A stretch of DNA of 64,000 nt, from the NCBI GenBank assembly GCA_964479535.1, contig CAYZMM010000014.1:1-64000 (forward strand), given 5' to 3'. Shown piece by piece: positions 7,071 to 15,109 of the stretch. Below the pieces are notes generated by a model, which was not told the origin of the DNA, did no database searches, and saw nothing but the letters and a program-made list of their open reading frames with translations. This DNA is from S015-6 sp964479535. Lineage in GTDB: Bacteria > Desulfobacterota > DSWW01. The position numbers were made by a program, and so were the translations under genes. Position 1 is the first letter of the stretch, and each line of letters starts with the position of its first letter.

Positions 7071-8623
7071 TCCGTCTCTTCCATCCACTCCCGGAAAACG
7101 AGCGGTAGGGACTGCATCACTTCCGATGCGAGAAAGCCGATCGGCCCGTACGCCTGTGCAGCCTGATCGCCTGCAGCCCCGTGAATCCACACGGCAAAAG
7201 AGGCGGCATCGTACGCCTCCATGCCCTGTACGAGGAAGGCCCCGATCATGCCGGTCAGCACGTCGCCCATGCCGCCCGCGGCCATGCCGGGATTTCCGGT
7301 GAGATTGATGCGCAGCCTCCCGTCCGGCGCGGCCGTCAGGGTCCGAGCCCCCTTCAGCACGGTGACGACCCCCCACTGCTCTGAAAAGGAGCGGGCTGCT
7401 TCCACGCGGTTCTCCTGTACCCAGGCGGCAGGCTTGCCCAGGAGGCGGCCCATCTCGCCGGGATGCGGGGTCACCACGATCTGCGCCGCCTGCCTGCCCC
7501 TGAGGTCCGGGTTCCGGGCAAGGAGGGTCAAGGCATCCGCATCCCAGACCATGGGCCGGTCCGTATCGACCCAGAGGGAACGAACGATGCGCTCTGTCTC
7601 CTCGTTGACCCCCATGCCCGGCCCGACGGCCAGTCCCCCCACCGACGAGGCGAACTCCTTGATCGACTCCAAGCCGGCCGCGGACAGGGTCCCGTCCTTT
7701 CCGTCCGGCAGGGGCACGGTCATGACCTCGGTGAGCTTCTGCTCCATGATCGGGTTCAGCCCGGCCGCCGTCCCGAGGGTGACCAGTCCGGCCCCGCAAC
7801 GGAGGGCCGACTCGGAGCAGAGGCAGGCCGCCCCTGTCCGTCCCACGGACCCGGCGAGCACGAAGAGGTGGCCGTAAGTGCCCTTGTGCGTGTCGGAGGC
7901 GCGGCAGAGTCGATGGAAAAGGGGAAAGGGATCCAGGATCTCTTCCTGGATGCCGACTTCGTCCAAAAGCCTTTCAGGGATGCCGATGTCCACACAGGCA
8001 ACCCGCCCCGCGTGGTCGGCGCCGGGATAGAGATAGAGGCCTCGCTTCGGCACCCCGAAGGTTGCAGTGCACTCGGCTCGCACGGCCACGCCCAGAACTC
8101 TTCCCGTATCCGCGCAGATACCGGAAGGCAGGTCCACGGCGAAGACGGGCCGGGCGGTCGCCTCGATCGCCTCGATCGCCTCCCGATAGAGCCCCTCTAC
8201 CGGCCTGGCGAGACCGGTGCCGAAGATCGCGTCCACGATGCAGGATGCGCTCTGCCATCGGCGGAGGATCTCCCCGGAAACCCCCTCCTCCCGGAGCAGG
8301 CGGACCGGGATGTTCATCCCGTCGAGTGCATCCCGGTAGATCCGTGCGTCCCCGCCGATCCGGTCCGGCGCCGCAAGCAGGAACACCTCGGGTTGCAGCC
8401 CGGCTTCGTGCAGGTACCGCGCGATGACAAAGCCGTCCCCCCCGTTGTTGCCCCCTCCGCAGACAAGGGCGACCGGCCCCTGCTCGAGATCCGGGAAGTG
8501 CTCCATGAGGATCCGGGTCGCACCCCGACCCGCATTCTCCATCAGGACGGCTCCCGGGATCCCCACCTCCTCGATGGTGCGCCGGTCCAGTTCACGAATC
8601 AGGTCTGCCGTAGCGATCCGCAT
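7052..8623 (-). CDS. nnr: bifunctional NAD(P)H-hydrate epimerase / ADP-dependent dehydratase
   Basis: Repairs hydrated NADH and NADPH. The N-terminal YjeF_N epimerase domain (about 1-210) has the GGGNNGGDGFV nucleotide-binding motif. The C-terminal ribokinase-like dehydratase domain (about 225-510) has DTHKGTYGHLFVLAGS, GPGMG, VVTPHPGEMGRL and NLTGNPGMAAGGMGDVLTG. The 523-residue length matches fused Nnr proteins. Start ATG 8623 (MRIATADLIR) has GGGAGG five bases upstream; an in-frame extension of eight residues is less likely. The coupled nnr-tsaE pair is a very common bacterial arrangement. Confidence 0.93.
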   Translation of the reverse strand: MRIATADLIRELDRRTIEEVGIPGAVLMENAGRGATRILMEHFPDLEQGPVALVCGGGNNGGDGFVIARYLHEAGLQPEVFLLAAPDRIGGDARIYRDALDGMNIPVRLLREEGVSGEILRRWQSASCIVDAIFGTGLARPVEGLYREAIEAIEATARPVFAVDLPSGICADTGRVLGVAVRAECTATFGVPKRGLYLYPGADHAGRVACVDIGIPERLLDEVGIQEEILDPFPLFHRLCRASDTHKGTYGHLFVLAGSVGRTGAACLCSESALRCGAGLVTLGTAAGLNPIMEQKLTEVMTVPLPDGKDGTLSAAGLESIKEFASSVGGLAVGPGMGVNEETERIVRSLWVDTDRPMVWDADALTLLARNPDLRGRQAAQIVVTPHPGEMGRLLGKPAAWVQENRVEAARSFSEQWGVVTVLKGARTLTAAPDGRLRINLTGNPGMAAGGMGDVLTGMIGAFLVQGMEAYDAASFAVWIHGAAGDQAAQAYGPIGFLASEVMQSLPLVFREWMEETECSPSD

Positions 8624-8775
8624 ACCGCCCTCCCCCGCCGCAGGCATTTCATCTTCGCATCCTTGTCTTCCACGAAGGTAGTGGTTGTCTGTAATCAGCC
8701 GTCGAATGGCTGACAGCCGTCAATGGGAATGGGCGCGGAGCCTGGCCCCTGATCCCCGACCCTTGACCCTTCTAT

Positions 8776-10125
8776 TCAGCGGAGTTCCCGGCGCGCCGTC
8801 TCCGCGATCTCTTCCGCATATCGCTGGATCCGGACCGGATCCGGACCTTCGATCATTACGCGCAGAAGGGGCTCGGTGCCCGAGTAGCGGACCAGCACGC
8901 GGCCGCTGCCCCCGAGTTCGTGCTCCACGCGATCAACGTCCTTCCGAACCACCGCAAGCTCTTCGAGAGGCGTCTTTCTCCCCACCTGCACATTCAGAAG
9001 AACCTGCGGGAACCTCGTCATCTGGGCGGCCAGATCCGAGATCCTCAGGCCCGCACGTTTGACCATGGCCAGAACCTGCAGGGCCGTGATGATCCCGTCT
9101 CCCGTCGTGGCGAACTCCCGGAAGACGAGGTGGCCGGACTGCTCCCCCCCGAGAAGAAAGCCGGCCCGCCTCATCTCCTCCACCACGTATCGGTCCCCGA
9201 CGGCGGTTCGCACCAGTGTTCCCCCTGCTTCTTTGAGTGCGATTTCCAGCCCGATGTTGCTCATGACCGTGGCCACCACGGTGTTATGTGGGAGTTTTCC
9301 CGCACGGATCATTTCCCTTCCGCAGAAGGCCATCACCGCATCCCCGTCCACGATCCGACCCTGTTCGTCCGCGAGGATGACACGGTCCCCGTCTCCGTCC
9401 AGGGCGATCCCGAGATCCGCCCCGGCCTCTTTCGTCAGGGCGGCCATGCGATCCGCGTGCTGTGAACCGCAACCATCGTTGATGTTCTTCCCGTCCGGCT
9501 CCACGCCGACGGCCTTCACTTCCGCGCCCAGCTCGGAGAAGACGGTCGGCGCAACGCGATAGCCCGCACCGTTGGCGCAGTCGAGCAGGATATTCAATCC
9601 CTCCAGAGAGAGGTCCTTTGGAAAGGTCTCCTTGGCGAAGACGATGTACCGCCCCCTGGCGTCATCGATCCGAAAGGCCTTGCCCACGTTGTCCGCCGTA
9701 GGTTGAAGCTTGGAAAGGCGATCGGAAAAGATCAGTTCTTCCATCTCCTCCTCGTCCGCGTCCGGCAGCTTGTACCCGTCCCGGTGGAAAAACTTGATCC
9801 CGTTGTCCTGGAACAGGTTGTGGGAGGCGGAGATCATCACACCCGCGTCCGCCCGCATGCTCTGGGTGATGAAGGCGACCCCCGGGGTCGGAAGGGGTCC
9901 GATCACGAATGCGTCCACCCCCATGGAACAGATGCCCGCCACCATGGCGTTCTCGAGCATGTAGCCCGACAGGCGGGTGTCCTTGCCCACCACGATCCGA
10001 TGACGACCCGCATGGGCACGGCACAAATAGGCGATCGCCCTTCCCAGCCGCATGGCGATATCCGCCGTCATCGGCTCCTTGTTCGCAACGCCTCGCACAC
10101 CATCCGTCCCGAAAAGCTTTCCCAT
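8776..10125 (-). CDS. glmM: phosphoglucosamine mutase
   Basis: Converts glucosamine-6-phosphate to glucosamine-1-phosphate for peptidoglycan and LPS precursors. The diagnostic N-terminus MGKLFGTDGVRGVAN, active-site TPGVAFITQ...GVMISASHN (phosphoserine loop), metal-binding ALDGDGDRV, sugar-binding GGEQSGH and C-terminal RYSGTEPLLRVM phosphate loop are all present. It has 449 residues, normal for the family. Start 10125 was chosen for MGKLFGTDG; the longer frame adds 15 unconserved residues. It follows cdaA-cdaR, an arrangement in which CdaR and GlmM are known in other bacteria to modulate diadenylate cyclase. Confidence 0.96.
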   Translation of the reverse strand: MGKLFGTDGVRGVANKEPMTADIAMRLGRAIAYLCRAHAGRHRIVVGKDTRLSGYMLENAMVAGICSMGVDAFVIGPLPTPGVAFITQSMRADAGVMISASHNLFQDNGIKFFHRDGYKLPDADEEEMEELIFSDRLSKLQPTADNVGKAFRIDDARGRYIVFAKETFPKDLSLEGLNILLDCANGAGYRVAPTVFSELGAEVKAVGVEPDGKNINDGCGSQHADRMAALTKEAGADLGIALDGDGDRVILADEQGRIVDGDAVMAFCGREMIRAGKLPHNTVVATVMSNIGLEIALKEAGGTLVRTAVGDRYVVEEMRRAGFLLGGEQSGHLVFREFATTGDGIITALQVLAMVKRAGLRISDLAAQMTRFPQVLLNVQVGRKTPLEELAVVRKDVDRVEHELGGSGRVLVRYSGTEPLLRVMIEGPDPVRIQRYAEEIAETARRELR

Positions 10126-10179
10126 CACCTTTCTCCCACGTCCCTTAGCTCCCAGCAGGCAGCTGGACAAGTACCTGCC

Positions 10180-10298
10180 GGAGGCTGTTCAAAAAGTTCC
10201 AGATGCAAGGCAGGCGAAATCCCGAGGCGTACTTCCTGTACGTCGAATGACGAGGGATGAAGCCGAACGCCGCAGATGGGACTTTTTGGGCAGCCTCC
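10180..10298. repeat. palindromic intergenic element with terminal inverted repeats
   Basis: A 119-bp element lies between cdaR and glmM and abuts the cdaR stop. It opens with GGAGGCTGTTCAAAAAGT and closes with the near-inverse ACTTTTTGGGCAGCCTCC. The arms stay partly complementary towards a central CGTAC-TTCCT-GTACG hairpin. The structure is that of a small MITE-like or REP-like element able to fold into one long stem. No second copy was noticed in the window. It may lower read-through from cdaR into glmM. Confidence 0.7.
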
Positions 10299-11227
10299 TA
10301 TTCTTTCTTCTCGATTGCCAGTACCCTGACGCCCACCCTTTCCGGACTGCTCGTCGCCCGAATCCCCTCGAGGGGCAGCCGGATCTCCACCGGAAGGCTC
10401 TCCGGCAGAGGGCCCTCCGCAGGGAGCCCCACGGATGCAACCACCTGCTCCGGACTGAGCGCCTCGATCCTGCTGGCCGGCCCCTCGAGGACGACATCGA
10501 CCCGAGGCGGCTCCAGCCGAACCGGACCCCTGCCGTTTTCCACCTTCAGGGAGATGCGCTTCAGCAGCTTCCGCACCACTTCTTCCACAATGGAGACCCG
10601 CACCTCCACCTCCTCCTGCCCCTTCGAAGGCCAGACATGGGGCCGCTCGAGCACCACCTTCGCCTTCGTCTCGAAGCTCTCCCCTCGGCCCGTCAGATCA
10701 ATCGCTTCGGTCTGAACCAGGGAGATGCCCTGCACCTCGCTCTGGGCCCCCACGATCTCGATCCGCTTCGGCAGGGCTTCCACCGCTTCCACGACATGCC
10801 CTTCCGCCGGCTTTCCCCGGAACCGGGGTCTCACCTCGACCCCTTTTGTGACCGTCAATTCGAACTTGAACTGAATCGTGTCGGGCGGCAGAACCGTGAC
10901 CGACAAGCCGGGAGGAAGATCGATCATCTTCTCGTTGATCTGGTAGTTGCTCAGGCCCACTTTGGCGTCGGAAAGATCCAGGACCACCGGCAGCTTCTGC
11001 TGATCCAGGTGGGAGAGGATGCGGCGGGGCCCGGCCACACGAACCCGCACCGAATCGTTCACCTCGTTCGTGACGGCAAGGAAGCTGGGAAGATTCTCCC
11101 ACCGAACCGGGATGTGGAGCGTACTCTCCGCCGTAGCCTTCAGGTTCACGAAGAGCCACAGGCTCACGGCAAAGAAGAAGGAGAGGATCTTCAGGCTGAT
11201 GTTGCGGAAGAGCAAATCCTTCATCAT
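10298..11227 (-). CDS. cdaR: YbbR-domain protein CdaR (diadenylate cyclase regulator)
   Basis: A 309-residue membrane-anchored protein. A single N-terminal transmembrane helix (about residues 10-29, ISLKILSFFFAVSLWLFVNL) is followed by three or four YbbR repeats in the periplasm, recognisable from segments such as PVRWENLPSFLAV, RVRVAGPRRIL and EVRPRFRGKP. In Firmicutes CdaR partners with CdaA. Here it starts at ATG 11227, overlapping the cdaA stop (ATGA), the strongest sign of a joint function. The start is unambiguous. The stop touches the inverted-repeat element downstream. Confidence 0.88.
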   Translation of the reverse strand: MMKDLLFRNISLKILSFFFAVSLWLFVNLKATAESTLHIPVRWENLPSFLAVTNEVNDSVRVRVAGPRRILSHLDQQKLPVVLDLSDAKVGLSNYQINEKMIDLPPGLSVTVLPPDTIQFKFELTVTKGVEVRPRFRGKPAEGHVVEAVEALPKRIEIVGAQSEVQGISLVQTEAIDLTGRGESFETKAKVVLERPHVWPSKGQEEVEVRVSIVEEVVRKLLKRISLKVENGRGPVRLEPPRVDVVLEGPASRIEALSPEQVVASVGLPAEGPLPESLPVEIRLPLEGIRATSSPERVGVRVLAIEKKE

Positions 11228-12045
11228 AGGGCCTCTGTCTTATGCTTCCCCCTGGGCACATAGGGGGAAAAGAGGTCGGTCAAGGCCTCGCGCAAGGCCT
11301 TCGGGGTGAGTCCGTGCTGAAGGATGCCGTCCAGGGCCAGCGAAATGGAACCGTCTTCTTCCGAAACCACGATCACCACCGCGTCCGACCTTTCCGTGAT
11401 CCCCAGGGCTGCCCTGTGCCGGGTCCCGAAAGATTTGTGAATATCCGTTCGCTTCGTAAGGGGCAGGAAGCAGCCTGCGGCATGAATCCGGCCTTCCCGG
11501 AGCACTGTGGCGCCGTCGTGGAGGGGTGACAGGGGAAAGAAGAGGCTCGTGAGAAGCTCCCTGCCCACCCTCGCGTCCAGGGAAGTGCCCCCTTCCAGGA
11601 AGTCGTCGAGCCTTGTCTCGCGCTCCAGAACGATGAGGGCGCCCACGTTTCTCTCCGACATGTTGACCGCCGCCACCGCGATTTCCTCCAGGAATCGGCT
11701 CTCTTCCTTTCGGCTCATGCCGGCGAACAGAGGATTTCTTCCCATCCGGGCCAGGGCTCGACGGATGTCTTCCTGAAAGAGGACCACAATGATCAGGATG
11801 ATCGAGCTGAGGAAGCTGTTGATGATCCAGTGCAGGGTGTGCATCGGCAGGAGCCGGCTCACCACATAGGCGATGAACACGACCGCAAGTCCGGCAACCA
11901 TGTGAACGGCCCGCGTACCCTTGATCAACAGGATGATCCAGTAGGTCACGAAGGTGACCACCAGGATGTCGAGCACATCCACCCAGGTAAGATCCAGCCA
12001 GTCCAGATCCTGAAACGCGACGAGGAAGGTCTGCAGGGCTTCCAT
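11224..12045 (-). CDS. cdaA: membrane diadenylate cyclase
   Basis: Makes cyclic di-AMP from two ATP. Three N-terminal transmembrane helices (about 20-42, 46-66, 74-90) precede the DisA_N catalytic domain with DGA at 177-179 and RHR at 209-211 (GTRHRAALGITERSDA). The length of 273 residues matches CdaA. It sits in the conserved order folP-cdaA-cdaR-glmM, with cdaR overlapping its end and folP ending five bases before its start. No c-di-AMP phosphodiesterase or obvious riboswitch is in the window. Confidence 0.95.
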   Translation of the reverse strand: MEALQTFLVAFQDLDWLDLTWVDVLDILVVTFVTYWIILLIKGTRAVHMVAGLAVVFIAYVVSRLLPMHTLHWIINSFLSSIILIIVVLFQEDIRRALARMGRNPLFAGMSRKEESRFLEEIAVAAVNMSERNVGALIVLERETRLDDFLEGGTSLDARVGRELLTSLFFPLSPLHDGATVLREGRIHAAGCFLPLTKRTDIHKSFGTRHRAALGITERSDAVVIVVSEEDGSISLALDGILQHGLTPKALREALTDLFSPYVPRGKHKTEAL

Positions 12046-12050
12046 GGTAC

Positions 12051-12938
12051 TCAGACTTGTCCTTCGACTTCTTTGATGGCACGGACGATCGTCAGCACCT
12101 CACGCGTTTCCCCTACGTCGTGGACCCGAAGGACGTCCGCTCCGTTCCATGCGCCTATGGCGGCCGTTGCCAGAGTCCCCACGAGGCGATCCTCCACCTC
12201 CCGACCGCCGAGGAGGGTCCCGATGAAGCTCTTGCGGGAGGTGCCGAGCACGATCGGTCTGCCGAGCTTCCTGAATTCGTACAGATGCTTCAAGATGAGC
12301 AGATTGTGATCCACCGTCTTTCCGAAGCCGATGCCCGGGTCTACGAGGATCCTTTCCCTGGGGACCCCGGCATCTTCCCAAACGGCGATGCGTTCCGCAA
12401 GGGCCTCGATGATCTCCCGGACCACATTGCCGTAGGTCGGGTCCTTCTGCATCGTCCTCGGGGTGCCCTGCATGTGCATCAGAATGCAGGGCACCCCGAG
12501 ATCCGCCGCCGCCTTCTTCATCTCCGGGTCCATCCGGCCGGCACTGATGTCGTTGATCAGGTCGGCGCCTCGATCTACGGCTGCACGGGCCACCTCGCTG
12601 GAACAGGTATCCACCGAAATCCATCCCTGCCAGCGCTCTCGTATCGCCTCGATGACAGGCAGGACCCGCTCCTTCTGGCGGGCCGGCGGGACCGGTTCCG
12701 CTCCAGGGCGTGTCGACTCACCCCCTACATCGAGGATGGAGGCCCCCTCCTCGATCATCTCCCATGCCCGTTCCACGGCCCGGTCTCGGGCGTCGTAACG
12801 ACCTCCGTCGTAGAAGGAGTCGTGCGTTACGTTGAGTACGCCCATGACGGCCGGACCCCGGTCAAAACGGAGTTCTCTTCCGTGATGGGCGCCCGGAACC
12901 GGCGGGCCCTTCGGGCGTCTGTCAACCCGTTCGTTCAT
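12051..12938 (-). CDS. folP: dihydropteroate synthase
   Basis: Joins p-aminobenzoate to hydroxymethyl-dihydropterin pyrophosphate in folate synthesis. The TIM-barrel motifs are intact: VMGVLNVTHDSFYDGG, the pyrophosphate loop DVGGESTRPGAEPV, SVDTCSS, LINDISAG, LMHMQGTP, DPGIGFGK, LGTSRKSFIG and the terminal RVHDV. Start ATG 12938 gives 295 residues. An in-frame TTG at 12986 would add 16 residues and lies 13 bases from the ftsH stop. Neither has a strong ribosome-binding site, so the start is uncertain. FolB and FolK are encoded separately near 39-40 kb. Confidence 0.94.
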   Translation of the reverse strand: MNERVDRRPKGPPVPGAHHGRELRFDRGPAVMGVLNVTHDSFYDGGRYDARDRAVERAWEMIEEGASILDVGGESTRPGAEPVPPARQKERVLPVIEAIRERWQGWISVDTCSSEVARAAVDRGADLINDISAGRMDPEMKKAAADLGVPCILMHMQGTPRTMQKDPTYGNVVREIIEALAERIAVWEDAGVPRERILVDPGIGFGKTVDHNLLILKHLYEFRKLGRPIVLGTSRKSFIGTLLGGREVEDRLVGTLATAAIGAWNGADVLRVHDVGETREVLTIVRAIKEVEGQV

Positions 12939-12998
12939 GATGAAGCTTTGTGGCGGAGAGTCTACCCGGACGTTGCCCGAGGGCAAAGGCGAGACCAG

Positions 12999-14954
12999 CT
13001 ACCCCCCCTCCTCCTGGCTCTTCAGTCCCAGGGGAGGGATCGCGAGCTTCGTCTTCTCTTCTTCGTCCCTGTCCTCCGGGGTCTGGGGCTCCTTTTCAGG
13101 CTCGCCCTGATCAGGCGGACCCTCCGAGACGATATCGGCTTCCGCGTCCCGCGCCTCCGCAGCTTCTTCCTCCCGAAGAACGATCTTCTTGATCTCCTCA
13201 CCGTCTAGGGATTCCCTTTCCAGGAGGGCGTGGGCGAGCCAATGGAGTTTGCCGATATTCTCGGTAAGGATTTCCCGGGCCCGGTCGTAGTTCTCCATCA
13301 CGAGCCTTCGAATCTCTCCGTCGATTGCAACCGCGGTGGCCGGGCTGTAGTCCGAGGGATAGGACAATTCCTTGCCGAGGAAGATCTCGTGGTCCTTCTT
13401 GCCGAACGTCAGGGGTCCCATCTGTTCACTCATACCCCACTCGCAGACCATCTTGCGGGCCAGCTCCGTAGCCCGTTCGATATCGTTCCCTGCGCCGGTC
13501 GTCATTTCTCCGAGAACCAGTTCCTCGGCTACGCGACCTCCGAAGAGGATCGCCAGGTTGTTCATCAGGTAGTTCCTGGGGTAGGTATGCTTTTCGTCCA
13601 GAGGCAGCTGCTGGGTGAGGCCCAGTGCCATGCCGCGCGGGATGATCGAAACCTTGTGAATCGGATCCGTCCCGGGGAGGAGGCAGGCCACCAGGGCGTG
13701 TCCCGCCTCGTGGTAGGCGGTATTCCGTCTCTCTTCCTCGCTGATGATCATGCTCTTGCGTTCCACGCCCATCATGACCTTGTCCTTGGCCATCTCGAAG
13801 TCCTTGAGGCCGATGTGCTGCTTGTTCGCGCGGGCGGCCAGAAGGGCGGCCTCGTTGACGAGGTTCTCCAGGTCGGCGCCGGAGAATCCCGGCGTACCCC
13901 GGGCGAGCACTTCCAGTTCCACGTCCGGAGCCAGAGGCATCTTCCGGGTGTGCACCCGGAGGATCCCGAGCCGGCCTTTGATATCCGGCTTGGGCACCAC
14001 GACCTGGCGGTCGAACCGACCCGGTCGGAGCAATGCCGGATCCAGGACATCCGGGCGGTTGGTGGCCGAGATGAGGATGACGCCCTCGTTCGTCTCGAAG
14101 CCGTCCATCTCGACAAGAAGCTGATTCAGGGTCTGCTCTCTTTCGTCGTGGCCTCCCCCCAACCCTGCCCCGCGATGGCGTCCCACTGCGTCGATCTCGT
14201 CGATGAAGATGATACAGGGCGCGTGCTTCTTCCCCTGAATGAAGAGATCTCTTACCCTGGAAGCCCCGACGCCGACGAACATCTCGACGAAATCCGAACC
14301 GCTGATCGTAAAGAAGGGCACCCCCGCTTCGCCTGCAATGGCCCTGGCAAGCAGGGTCTTCCCTGTTCCCGGCAGACCGACCAGCAGGACCCCCTTCGGG
14401 ATCCGGCCGCCCAGGCGGGTGAACTTCTTCGGATCCTTCAGGAACTCGATGATCTCTTCGAGTTCCTCCTTCGCTTCGTCGATGCCGGCCACGTCCTCGA
14501 AGGTCACTCTCTGCTGGTTCTCAGTGAGCAGTCGGGCACGGCTCTTGCCGAAGCTCATCGCCTTGCCGCCCCCCGCCTGCATCTGCCGCATGAAGAAGAT
14601 CCAGACACCGATCAGCAGGATCATGGGGAACCAGGAGACGAGAAGCGTCATGTACCACTTCGACTCCTCCTCCGGCTTGACAACGATCTCGACCCGGTTC
14701 TCCCGAAGGTTCTTCATCAGTTCGGGATCTTCCGGCATGTAGGTCTCGAAGACGCTTCCGCTCGCCGTCTGGCCGATGAGATGATTGCCCTGCAGGGTAA
14801 CCTGCGTGACCCGCCCCTCCTCCACGTACCCCAAAAACTGGCTGTAGGACAGGCTGACCTTGCGTTCCTGCTGGTTTCGGACCGCGCTGTAAAGAAGCAT
14901 GAACAGCAGGATGATGGTAAGCCAAAGGGCGAGGCTCTTGTAGAATTGATTCAC
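12999..14954 (-). CDS. ftsH: ATP-dependent zinc metalloprotease FtsH
   Basis: Inner-membrane AAA+ protease of 651 residues that degrades misfolded membrane proteins and short-lived regulators. Two transmembrane helices (about 7-24 and 103-122) flank a periplasmic domain. The AAA module shows Walker A GLPGTGKT (193-200), Walker B IIFIDEIDAVG and the SRH ATNRPDVLDPALLRPGRFDRQ region. The protease domain has the zinc site HEAGH (about 417) and the later Asp ligand region. The C-terminal tail is acidic and low-complexity. A promoter-like sequence lies about 100 bases upstream, so it can be expressed apart from tilS. Confidence 0.97.
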   Translation of the reverse strand: MNQFYKSLALWLTIILLFMLLYSAVRNQQERKVSLSYSQFLGYVEEGRVTQVTLQGNHLIGQTASGSVFETYMPEDPELMKNLRENRVEIVVKPEEESKWYMTLLVSWFPMILLIGVWIFFMRQMQAGGGKAMSFGKSRARLLTENQQRVTFEDVAGIDEAKEELEEIIEFLKDPKKFTRLGGRIPKGVLLVGLPGTGKTLLARAIAGEAGVPFFTISGSDFVEMFVGVGASRVRDLFIQGKKHAPCIIFIDEIDAVGRHRGAGLGGGHDEREQTLNQLLVEMDGFETNEGVILISATNRPDVLDPALLRPGRFDRQVVVPKPDIKGRLGILRVHTRKMPLAPDVELEVLARGTPGFSGADLENLVNEAALLAARANKQHIGLKDFEMAKDKVMMGVERKSMIISEEERRNTAYHEAGHALVACLLPGTDPIHKVSIIPRGMALGLTQQLPLDEKHTYPRNYLMNNLAILFGGRVAEELVLGEMTTGAGNDIERATELARKMVCEWGMSEQMGPLTFGKKDHEIFLGKELSYPSDYSPATAVAIDGEIRRLVMENYDRAREILTENIGKLHWLAHALLERESLDGEEIKKIVLREEEAAEARDAEADIVSEGPPDQGEPEKEPQTPEDRDEEEKTKLAIPPLGLKSQEEGG

Positions 14955-15053
14955 TGTAGGTCTTCCCGGCTTTCCGTTTGGGGTAGGCCCCTTGTCCTCC
15001 GGCAGGGCCGCGTCCCACTTCCGCCGGCGTTGTCAACAAGAGGGGCAGACTCC

Positions 15054-15083
15054 ATCTTACCATTTGGAATCGGCACAATTCAA
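15054..15083 (-). promoter_or_regulatory. possible sigma-70 promoter for ftsH
   Basis: On the minus strand TTGAAT (15078-15083), an 18-base spacer and TAAGAT (15054-15059) lie in the 155-base gap between tilS and ftsH, about 100 bases ahead of the ftsH ATG. It matches the consensus moderately. No operator or heat-shock (sigma-32) pattern was recognised. Confidence 0.45.
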
Positions 15084-15109
15084 CAAAAACTGATGGGTTC
15101 TTTGCCTTA

